A stretch of DNA of 64,000 bases, taken from Prorocentrum cordatum (Eukaryota > Sar > Dinophyceae > Prorocentrales > Prorocentraceae). Below are positions 50,400-59,456 of the stretch, piece by piece. The stretch spans positions 329,918-393,917 of the forward strand of contig CAUYUJ010019948.1 in the NCBI GenBank assembly GCA_963575745.1, given 5' to 3'. Each line of letters opens with the position of its first letter. Position 1 is the stretch's first letter. Made by a program: the position numbers and the translations under genes. A model generated the notes under the pieces. It was not told the origin of the DNA and ran no database searches. It saw only the letters and a program-made list of their open reading frames with translations.

Positions 50400-52597
50400 C
50401 AAAAACGGCTACGGAAGAAGGGGAAGGGGAGGGGGAGGGACAGAAGGCTGGATCCAGCGCCTGCAGATGTCAACCTCTGTGCCGGCACCGCTCCTCGCGT
50501 CTCCGGCGCAGAGACTCGTATGCCCACGGGGAGCCACAGTGTTGACATGGCAGAGTCTTCTCTTGGGTGTACCTCTGCGCCCGGGCTGCCCCAGCGTTGG
50601 CCGGATTCGCAGGGCACTTGCGGACGCGCTGGGCGAATGCCGAAGCCTGAGCACAGCGTTTCTCGCAGTATGGGCACCGAAAGCCGGCGCCGTCGCGACA
50701 ATCTCCAACATCAGCAGGCAAGGATCGCAGCGGGCACTTCTGCGCCACGTGCTCGTTGCGATGGCCGACGTGCGTGAAGACGAGGCCGCACCTGGGGCAT
50801 GACATGTCCACGGCTGGCCGCGCCGGCAGGGGCGCCGGCACCGGCACAGGGGCCGCTGCTGGAGCCGGAGGCAGGTCTGGCGCTGGACCCCCAGCACCGC
50901 CGTGCCCCTGGTTTCGGCGGCGAGTTAGCACAGACTGATTCCCGAAAGACACGCCCACAAATCGAACAGGGATGCCCGGCAGCGCCTGAAGATGACGAAG
51001 ATGTGTGCGCCGCCTTGTAATGCAGAGTGAGACCAGCAGCGCTTGTCGCCACGAGCCCACACACGGGGCACGTCAAGTCACCAGGATCAGTCCGTCCACG
51101 CCAGGGAGGTCCAGCTTGCGTCGTCCACCTGAGCTTCTTGACGACGCCGCGCCAGCCAATCTGGTCGCTGGAGGCGGGAACCCACGACAGTTCCGGCACG
51201 AAGGGGACCCTGCGGACGATGTTGCGGAAGTGCTCGATGAGCGTGCGGCACAAGCCCCAGCGTTCACCTTGGACCAAAGACCTCCCACGTCCGAGCATAG
51301 CACTGCATGAGCACACACGAGGCAGACGAGCAGGCGCCATGCGAGAGACGTGCCCCAACCACCGGGCGGAGGCCTGGAGAGCATAGTCGGCGACATCCAA
51401 AACATCAAGCATAGAACGGAGGACAGCATGAGAAACGTGCTCGTCTGCGCACTGCCGCCAGGAGACTCCCAGAATGCTGCGCAGCCACCCGTGCCACGCA
51501 CGCCGCAGAGCTTGTACCTCAGGGCCCCGCAGCGCCCAGCACTCAGCGCCGTACAGCAGGGTGGGCCGGACACACGCCAGGAAGATCAGACGCTTCGTCG
51601 TCATTGCAATGCGCCCGTCTGACCACACGGACCGCAGACGTCCGAAAGTGGTGGAAGCAGCACGGATCCTCGCCATGACGTCCGCTCGCTGGCCGAGGCT
51701 GGCATCGTTGCTCACGATGGACCCGAGATACTTGAACTCGCAAACTTGCTCTATCACGTGGCCGTCGACAGTGAGATTGCCCTCCACGAGGCCGACCGGG
51801 AGAACGCCAGAGCGGACGCACATCCACTTGGTCTTCTTGGCATTGAGCTCGCCGCCCCAGTCCTCCACAGCGTCCGCGAGAAGCTGCGCGGCGACCTGTA
51901 GCTCCTGCAGCGAGGCGTGAAGAGTGACCAGGTCATCAGCATAAGCGACGTCAGAAATGCGATGCGCAGCGGCGGTCGCAGCTCGCAAGGTCTCGCCCCG
52001 CGGGCGCGAGAGGTCCAAGTCATGCGAGGACATGAATGCGCAGCCCCCCTTGTGACCACGCGCCTCCACGAGGCGCCGGCGCCAATCTTTCACCACGCAG
52101 TCATAGTACAAGTCCCACAGCGCAGGCGCCAGCCCCGTGCCTGCGCAGGACGCCCCATATCATAGAGCGCGGTACAGAGTCGAAAGCCTTGCGTAGGTCC
52201 ACAAACAAAGCATAGACGCCCTCGTCTGCACCGGCCGCAGGGGCGCGCGTCGCTCTGACTTCCTCGAAGACACGCCGAAGGACAAAGACAGCGTCCATGC
52301 ATCCACGGAGAGGCCGGAAGCCCATCTGACCCTCGTCGAGCACGCACTCCCCGAGGCAGCGAAAGACGTCCGAGACCAGCTTGGCCGCGACTTTGGAGAG
52401 GATCTGCAGCAAACAGATGCCGCGCCAGTTGTCCAGGTCGCTGATGTCCCCGGCGCCCTTGTACAAAGCCACCATGTGCGAGTCCTTCCAGTCCTCTGGT
52501 CGGCCCGTCAGGTCTCCTGTCCACCAGCGCCGCACCCAAGGGGTCAAGATCCGAGCCACCTCCTCGATGACGCCCGGCTGCTTGTAGAGCTCCCCTG
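50400..52597 (-). mobile_element. LINE4: 5'-truncated copy, LINE3 family
   Basis: Minus-strand copy nearly identical in protein to LINE3 over the shared reverse-transcriptase region, truncated at about 52597 in the fingers region and extending past LINE3's broken end to the zinc-finger C-terminus. A LINE-typical 5' truncation. It lies in inverted orientation to LINE3 about 3 kb away. The exact 3' end was not located. Confidence 0.85.
50470..52597 (-). pseudogene. LINE4 reverse transcriptase and zinc-finger tail
   Basis: Begins ELYKQPGVIEEVARILTPWV. Motif A is YALFVDLRKAFDSVP; motif C is VAYADDLVTLH. About 120 bp including motif B are deleted between GVLRRHGA and APALWDLYYD (near 52135), changing frame. 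From 52111 the frame is open for 466 codons through the thumb and connection (KTKWMCVRSGVLPVGLVEGN, LYGAECWALRGPEVQALRRA). The C-terminal region has a C-x2-C-x12-H-x4-H finger (CPVCGLVATS...), CSICGRVF, and after a shift near 50950 three more finger-like units (CPRCGLVFTHVGHRNEH, CPYCEKRC, CQHCGSPW), the last two with Arg at the first His position. Confidence 0.85.
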
Positions 52598-52641
52598 AGG
52601 TTCCCAGGATCTAACAATTAGATCCGCAAAAAACACACTTA

Positions 52642-52716
52642 GCGTGGATAGATCCCTCCCACGTCGGATCTATCCACGCATGGCGGTTCTATCCACGAGA
52701 CGTGGATAGATCCGCC
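52642..52716. repeat. Tandem GTGGATAGATCC hairpins
   Basis: GCGTGGATAGATCC (52642-52655) and its exact complement GGATCTATCCACGC (52666-52679) form a perfect 14-bp stem with a 10-base loop. GGCGGTTCTATCCACG (52682-52697) and CGTGGATAGATCCGCC (52701-52716) form a 16-bp stem with one mismatch and a 3-base loop. They lie about 45 bp from the LINE4 5' truncation. Confidence 0.9.
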
Positions 52717-52739
52717 ATTAAGCCAAAATGGCTCTCATA

Positions 52740-53320
52740 TCAAAATAAGCCAAAAATGGTTGCGGCTGGTGTGGAAAACTAGTGATGACGGGCTGATCTG
52801 TGTGATGATGGTGAGTCGGAAAGCATAGGATGAGAGGATGGGACAGGAAGTCGGGAGAGTGGTAGAAATGATGAGGATGGATGTGTACAGCAATCGCGAC
52901 ACGGATACAGAAGTAAGGATGGAGGAGGAGGAAGAGGAGGTGAGGAGGAGGAAGCAGAGGAGGAGGAGAAGGAGGAGGACGTAGAGGAGGAAGAGAAGTA
53001 GGATGAGGAGGAGGAAGAGCAGTAGCTACGGCAAAGAGCAGGACGTGAACACGCCGCAGGGAGAGGATACATAGGACACTGCGATGGAGGGAGGGGTAAG
53101 AAGAGGGAGGAGCACATATGGTGGGGAAGTGCTTATGCAGAAAATAACACAGCGGCTGATAAGGATGTTGGGGTTGAGTATTCACAGCACGCGGCTCGAA
53201 ACGAAACCGACACAATGATGTCAGGCACACGTGTTGATCCCCAACCTGCTGGGACGTTCTGCCATTCTGGCTCAAAGTCCTCATATTGAGGCAGAGTTGT
53301 TTGTTTTTTGTTGTCTAGAT
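52740..53320. other. No gene seen; GGA-rich
   Basis: Imperfect GGA/GAA microsatellite at about 52917-53015; antisense frames are serine/proline/leucine-rich artefacts. Confidence 0.5.
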
Positions 53321-53740
53321 TACCTCTCCTGGTAAGAAGCCAGCTGCTGCTGGCGATGATATCATGATGAAGATTGCCAAGACCTTGCGGACCACGATCC
53401 GCGACCCACAGCAGGTCAACTACACTACCGATCTTGACGATGCTGCCGATACTGATCTGATTGTGAAAAACAAGGCCGTGATCATTGGTATTCGAGAGGC
53501 CACGCACGGGGAAGGAGGGATGACAGGAAATGTGATGCAGATGCGGATGGGGGAGGAAGGAGGAGGACAGTCTAGTAGATGGGGCCCGCCAGGCGATCCA
53601 CCCGCACGTGCAGGTCACCCACGAGTGCGTCAGGATCGCTCTCATGCATGTTGTGAGAGATGAATGGAGTTTAGATTCAGAGGCGGACTCGTGGAGCCGC
53701 GAGACTGGCTTCATGATTAGACCAGCTCCGCTTCACTCCG
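53321..53740 (+). CDS. Exon-like segments, unrecognised gene
   Basis: After a possible acceptor (TTGTTGTCTAG at 53311-53321) the plus strand reads ITSPGKKPAAAGDDIMMKIA then TTIRDPQQVNYTTDLDDAAD and IVKNKAVIIGIREATHG to about 53510. A second segment in another frame, 53575-53700, reads DGARQAIHPHVQVTHECVRI and ALMHVVRDEWSLDSEAD after another AG. Both have normal protein composition, unlike the surrounding purine-rich DNA. Splice sites are guesses and no family was recognised. Confidence 0.35.
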
Positions 53741-53869
53741 CCAGGGTCGAGGACGCACGGGGGGGCATCATCAGAGGGAAGAGGGATGATAATATTGAGG
53801 GGGGTTGGGCAAGGAGTAGGGGAGGCACGAAAGGTGAGTTGGATTTAAGGTAAGAGCTCCAACTCCTCC

Positions 53870-53980
53870 CTACACCCTCGGCGTGCTCGTCAGCGAACGG
53901 GCCAGCGGATCCGCGCGATGCTTCGACATGTTTCGCAAGCTATCGGAAAGTGTAGGAGCCTCATTTGGGGTGTATGGGCG
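53870..53980 (+). CDS. Short exon-like segment
   Basis: Reads PYTLGVLVSERASGSARCFD and MFRKLSESVGAS in one plus frame, with ordinary composition, flanked by purine-rich repeat DNA. It may belong with 53321-53740; not recognised. Confidence 0.25.
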
Positions 53981-54072
53981 GAGGGCGACAGCATCGGGAG
54001 TAGATGGGACATCGGAGGAAGATGAGGGATGTGAATATGACCGGAACCGAGGCGTAGGGGTGCGATTAGGAT

Positions 54073-54076
<4 letters not shown>

Positions 54077-54163
<87 letters not shown>
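54077..54163. repeat. ATG (GAT) microsatellite
   Basis: About 29 uninterrupted trinucleotide units. Confidence 0.95.
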
Positions 54164-54959
54164 GTGTGAGAATAGTGAGTCGTTGTCTGATGGCAAGGGG
54201 TGTGGGAGGGAGTACTGAATCAAAAGACGGCTAACCTCCAGGAGTGATGACCGACCATGTCCACATTGGCTCAAGCCGTTCTACATCAAGACGGACCCGC
54301 GGGTGGGGGGAAGGGGTCGAACAGCGACCTGTTCTGGCTGACACCGTTTCCAGGATGAGGAGGATCTCGGGGAGGAGGAGGAGGAGGAGGAGGAGGAGGA
54401 GGAGGAGGACGAGGAGGAACACGAGGGGCAACAGGGGATCGGAGCAGAGACGACGATGACAATGATAAGGAGAGGGATGGGACGAGTGGAAGCGAGGATC
54501 GGCACGAGGATGCTGTAGAGCGTAATCGGGGGGAGGAGGTCGGGGGAGGCAGATGGAGGTCATGACTGACGGGGTAGGGTAGTGATGTGTCTGGATGTGG
54601 TGCATGATCAGGGGTGGTTGCTCCATGCATCGGCCGCTCAGGATGGCGACGCGGAGGACGACGACGTCGCGACCGAAAAGGCCTACGCGTTCGACCGCAT
54701 GGAGAAGGCGGGATTGTTTGGATGAGACAGGATGCGGGACGAGCATGAGGGGCGAGGGAGGAGTAGGAGGGGATGACGGAGGAGTCGGACGGATAAGGAA
54801 AAGTATGGAGACGTAAGATGAGGGAGGATTACGAGTAGGAACAGGAGGGTGAGTAGGAGGGATAGTAGAACAATGATTGAGGAGGAGGAGGAGGCGAGAT
54901 GAGCAAGAGGAACGAGTTGGGGGACACGGTGATGACGGCGGCGCCAGACAATCAATAAA
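54164..54959. other. No gene seen; includes GGA repeat 54369-54418
   Basis: Purine-rich DNA with about 15 GGA units. The short segment VGRDVVVLRV-type frames on both strands are not convincing. A segment around 54640-54715 (GDAEDDDVATEKAYAFDRME) is exon-like but isolated. Confidence 0.4.
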
Positions 54960-55678
54960 AACTGGTCTTCAGGCGGTGTACCGCCAGCGCAAGATGTCCG
55001 CCAAGAAGTCGAAGGCCGAGATCGAATGGGCACAACCTCTTCAGGTGCCAGATGATGCTGATGATGATGACTTGATGGTTGCCAACTTCGACGACGGGAC
55101 CGCCAACACCATCCCAGACCTGACCGTGAGCATGTGGAGGGACATCTGCAGCACGGGCTCTAAGCAAGCGAACATGATCTGGGAAGGCAAAAGCGAGGAT
55201 GGTAGACGGGTGTGAGTGGCCATGTACTCGAGGCTGCAGAAGCCCCACATCGCGCTCTAGGAGAAGGCAGCCGACAAGAATCAGAAGATGGTGTGCCAGA
55301 TGGTGATATCACCTTATTATGTGGAGAAGGAGTTTCATGAGTTGTTCAAGCGCTTCGCCACGTTATGGTCGGCCGACGCGGGGAACGCCACGCTGAAGAC
55401 GAAGATCGAGGATGAGAAGAGGATGTGGATCAGTGCTCGTGCATCGGATGATGTCAAGATGAGGCGCCCAGCTGCAGCGCCGAAAGCAAGTATTGCAAAA
55501 CGTCCAGCAGCAGCAGACGCTGATGATGATGCTGATGACGAAGATGCGAAGGTGTCGTCCGCTGACGACTCAGACGAGGATGCCGAGCAGCAGGGTGAAG
55601 ATTCAGAAGGTGACCGAGTTCGTAAGAAGCCAGCGTCCAAGATGATGTCGAGGCCGATGAAGGGAGTGAAGCGGGTGC

Positions 55679-55718
<40 letters not shown>

Positions 55719-55893
55719 CGAACATGAGGCTGGCACAGCGAGACCGAACGTGAAGGGCCAGACGATGAAGACGGACACGCCCGCGCCGACGCAGCCGAAG
55801 CTGGCCATGCCGCAGCAGGAGGACAACGTCACCGACACGGGCAAGCTGGACATCATCGGGGGCGGCGACTCTATTGGGGATGGTTTATTTTGA
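54960..55893 (+). pseudogene. Unrecognised acidic protein with two in-frame stops
   Basis: After an acceptor-like TGGTCTTCAG the frame reads AVYRQRKMSAKKSKAEIEWA, a D-rich stretch, then TVSMWRDICSTGSKQANMIW. A TGA at 55213-55215 and a TAG at 55258-55260 interrupt, but the same frame continues coherently (VAMYSRLQKPHIAL, then EKAADKNQKMVCQMVISPYY). It ends with a K/P/A-rich and poly-Asp tail encoded by GAT repeats (55678-55719) and a stop at 55891. The C-terminal 202 codons from 55288 are open. It could be a decayed copy of a dinoflagellate-specific gene; no domain was recognised. Confidence 0.5.
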
Positions 55894-57109
55894 TGAGGTG
55901 GGAGGGGGGGTGAGGTAACCGTGGGAATTGCACAGAGCTCAGCATGTGTATAGACTATGTTTTGTGATGGTTCGAATCGTTGTTCGAGGTCGACAGTGTC
56001 CGTATCGTGGCGAATGTTGTTGTGTCCGAGTGTGCATTGACGTGCTGCGTCAGAGTTGGGATGTATGATGTGTTAGGGAGGGAAGTGTGTCGATGTGCAG
56101 TGTCAGGGTTTGTATTGATGATGTGATGCAAGCTTGAGATGTAGCGTCCTCTCGGTGGCGGTGCGCTCGGGTATGGGAGTGGGGTAGCGTAAACGGCACA
56201 GCTTGGGAGATGTTATGACGTGAACTACGACATCAACGCCTGCAACTACGACTGCAGGCGCATGCATTGCGCCAGCCGCCCCCTTGCGTTGCTTCGCGTG
56301 GCAAGTGCTGCGCTTCAGCAATCGACAGATGACTGAACTGCGTGTGTGACTTCACACATGAAACAACAAAACACACATGTTACATCTGGTTGAGGGTGTG
56401 CGCGTAGGCTGTCAGGGGTTGGGTAGTTCCAGATACATGCATCGACGAGTCAGGGGCTCTCGGCGAGGTGCAGCTGAGACAGATGAATGGAGATGGTGAG
56501 TAAATAGATAGCGTGACTCGCAGGGTTAAGACGTGAGTGCGAACGGCATTTGAATGAGATCAGTGTCACATATCGGTCGTACCCCTTGGTCGTGCATTGG
56601 CCCAGTCGCGTGCTGGCGTGTCAAGATCACGATTACACACATGATAACACGTGTTGCGGGGGGGGAGGTCCAGGTCATGATGTGTGCTCTCGTAAACTCT
56701 CCAGCTGCCCAGTGCGACCACAGCCGTGTTCTATCAAGTCGCAGTGTATGTTCAGAGCGGCTAGCAGCCAGAACACGGGCCCTTCCCCTCTTAAGGGATC
56801 ACCTAAACGCGAATTTCACGACATCAGGAAGTTCATTGTTCGGGTCCCGATGGCTTCCATGGGCGGCGAGGCCGCAGCTGGTGTCCATGAGGAACAACAG
56901 GGAATACGCAATCCGACACCCCACGACTCGTGCACGTCAGCTCATCCCATGTCTTGTACTCCGCTCCATCGACCCTCTATTCCCACGCCTCCCCACATTG
57001 TCTCATTTCGTCGTCTCATGTCCAGCAATCGTGCGTCGTTAACCCCGAAGCCTCATATCATTCGTCGTCTTGGCCACCTTCCCCCTCCTCAATCGCAGCT
57101 CCAACATTG
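55894..57109. other. No clear gene
   Basis: AT-richer spacer with TGTG-type sequence (55930-56110). The plus frame upstream of 57110 is open but S/P/H-rich and unconvincing. Confidence 0.4.
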
Positions 57110-57895
57110 TCTGCTACTGCCCCCCGATCCGGCCTGCGAGGACGGCACCGCCCCTGAGCCGATCGAGATCGACTCGATTACCGACGTTGAGGAGCCACAG
57201 CCCGCACGGACTCAGGTTGACGGTGCAGGGAGTCTCGACCAGCTGACTGGCGGGGGCGACGTTGTGCACGGCGACCGCGGGGGCTACTCCGACCACGGCG
57301 GCTCTGCGCAGCCGCCGTTTTCTGCATCAGACTTGCGCCCCTTCCAGCCCAGTCAGGACGGTGATGATGACGATGAGGCTGCGCGCCTGAAAGAGCTCGA
57401 GGGTGAGGAGGCTCGTTTGCTGGAGGAAGAGGCGGCGCTCAGCGAGGAGGCGAGTAGCACCATTGCTGCCAGTGAAGAACATGTAAAGGCTGCACAGGAT
57501 GAGCTCGCGAGGCTGGAGGCGATCCGCAAAGCAGAGGAAGAGGAGGCCCGCCGCATGCTTCCTAGGAGCGCATCAGGAAGGCAGTCGAGGAGCGTCAGAG
57601 GAAGGAAACCGAGGAGCGCCAAAGGAAGGAAGCCGAGGAGCGTCAGAGGAGGCCGAGGAGCAACGTGCACGACATGAAGCAGCTCTGAAGGATGCGCAGG
57701 TGCAGGAGAAAGCTCAGAAGCTAAAGGAGATGAAGGAGAGGATCGAGCAGAAGAAACGAGAGTTGCAGCGGCAGCGAGAGGATGCGGACCTCAAGAGACG
57801 TAAGGCGGAGGTTGCGTTGGCGGACGAGATGGCGAGGCTCGAGAAGCTGAGGGCGGGCAAGAAGGTGTCGACGGCGAATATCGATACAGCGGACC
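57110..57895 (+). pseudogene. Coiled-coil protein with frame changes
   Basis: Frame one: CEDGTAPEPIEIDSITDVEE, then a long acidic coil (AARLKELEGEEARLLEEEAA, KAAQDELARLEAIRKAEEEE) to about 57555. A second frame continues best: RIRKAVEERQRKETEERQRK, a 24-bp repeat encoding ERQRKE(T/A)E (57556-57640). A third frame then carries EEAEEQRARHEAALKDAQVQ and EMARLEKLRAGKKVSTANI to 57890. Two one-base shifts are needed, both inside the repeat. It is either a pseudogene or has sequence errors in the repeat. It probably leads to the exon at 58153 across an intron with a CTC repeat. Confidence 0.5.
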
Positions 57896-57958
57896 GCCCG
57901 ACTCGTGTCGTCCTCGTCGTCACCACCCTCATCCTCATGATCCTCCTTCTCCCCATCA

Positions 57959-58005
57959 AACTCCTCCTCCTCCTCCTCCTCCTCCTCCTCCTCCTCCTCC
58001 TCCTC
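57959..58005. repeat. CTC microsatellite
   Basis: About 15 CTC units in the presumed intron between the coiled-coil segment and the exon at 58153. Confidence 0.95.
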
Positions 58006-58152
58006 ATTCTCATCCTCATCCTCCTCATCATCATGACCAGCATCACAATCGTATACCTCGTCAGCTCCCTCCTCAGTCCTCCATCCCCCCTCGCCGCCAT
58101 CGTCCCTCCTGCTCATTGTCCTCCAGGTTATGTTTCTCCTCCCCTGCCTCAC

Positions 58153-58954
58153 AGAGGACGACGGCATGATGGACTCCTCCGATGACAGCAAGCCGCTCGC
58201 ACCCCCCGCCAACGTTGCGTCGCGTGCTCGCGGTGCCAGCTGTGCGTCGCGGGCTCCCGAGACCGTCCCCGAGCAGATGACGCCTCTGAAGGGCACGCCC
58301 CTCGGCTCTGGGACGGGCGGGTTACAGACCCCGCAGCAGCAGCTGCCAGGTGATCATTCGGACGAACCACGATTAAAGAGTGCAACACGTGAGATCGGTC
58401 AATCCACCGATCATGTTGAGGTGGCATCCATGCCCAAGGAGAAGTTGCTCGAACACATCGACGCTGATATCAGGTTGCTCCATCACGACATCGCCACTGC
58501 CCCTCACTCGAGCGACGCTGCTTCACTGGAGTTCGCCACCATGAGGATCCAGCAGTTCCACAACAGCGGCATGGTCGAACGGATCCAGACGTTGCGCAAG
58601 ACCGATCCTCGGCTCGCCGCCAGGGACAGGGAGGGCAGACCAGATGGCGCGTCCGACGAGGCCGAAGATGCAGCGCTGTGGGGCGACATGAAGCAGAAGG
58701 ACTTCTACTTCACCACCAACGAGCACGACAAAGGATCAAACTCGGTCATGGCTGGCCGCTGGAAGAGGGCGAAGGAGATGGACAAGGAGCTCTACGAGAA
58801 GACCCTTAAGGCGAAGAGGTTCGTGGACAAGCAGCAGATCAGGAAGGAATGGGCCGAAGGCGAGTTCAAGAAATGGGCTACTACAGTCGGCTTCAAGTAC
58901 GTGGAGGAGAACGAGAAGCTCGAGGGGCAGGAGGGGCAATATATCCATCGCTGA
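58153..58954 (+). CDS. Hypothetical protein, terminal exon
   Basis: Acceptor-like TGCCTCACAG ends at 58152; the frame then reads EDDGMMDSSDDSKPLAPPAN and stays open for about 267 codons (an ATG upstream at 58130 lies in the presumed intron). The middle is helical (MPKEKLLEHIDADIRLLHHD, FATMRIQQFHNSGMVERIQT). The C-terminal part KDFYFTTNEHDKGSNSVMAG and RWKRAKEMDKELYEKTLKAK is charged and helical. No family was recognised. The stop lies inside the B2 repeat of the neighbouring recombinase element (from 58946), so the native C-terminus may have been cut. Confidence 0.6.
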
Positions 58955-59137
58955 CTCTTCTCCAGCGGCCCAGAGACCCACTCCAGAGGGCTGGTTAGAT
59001 CCTTCGCTGGGGGATCTCTTGGAACCTTCTCTTTTTGACATGCGCCAGGCGAGCAGAGCGAAAACGTTCCTTCCGAAGGGATACTCGATCTGCGAGTACA
59101 CCTGAGGATTCAACAAAGGCTTTGGCAATCACAGCCC
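58946..59137 (-). repeat. B2 direct repeat of recombinase element
   Basis: 192 bp, about 97% identical to 59252-59443 (differences include 59022-59061 region changes such as CTGG/CCGG and AACG/AAGG), exactly 306 bp apart. Confidence 0.9.
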
Positions 59138-59251
59138 CGACAGACACAGGGAGGGAGAGGAGGGGGACTTGAGCGAAATAGTTACAGACAGGCAAGCTGA
59201 CAGTGGCGGGCCTCAACGAAGCGAGAGATATAACAATCAAAGATTAAAAAA
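59138..59251 (-). other. Candidate A2 segment
   Basis: 114 bp between the two B repeats, purine-rich, ending in an A run on the plus strand. In the split-direct-repeat model an A1 copy should be found at the element's 5' end, outside the window. Confidence 0.5.
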
Positions 59252-59443
59252 CATCACTGACTCTTCTCCAGCGGCCCAGAGACCCACTCCAGAGGGCCGG
59301 TTAGATCCTTCGCTGGGGGATCTCTTGGAACCTTCTCTTTTTGACATGCGCCAGGCGAGCAGAGCGAAAAGGTTCCTTCCGAAGGGATACTCGGTCTGCG
59401 AGTACACCTGAGGATTCAACAAAGGCTTTGGCCATCACAGCCC
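59252..59443 (-). repeat. B1 direct repeat of recombinase element
   Basis: 192 bp copy of 58946-59137, lying 13 bases after the recombinase stop codon. Confidence 0.9.
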
Positions 59444-59456
59444 ACGCCGTGATCCC

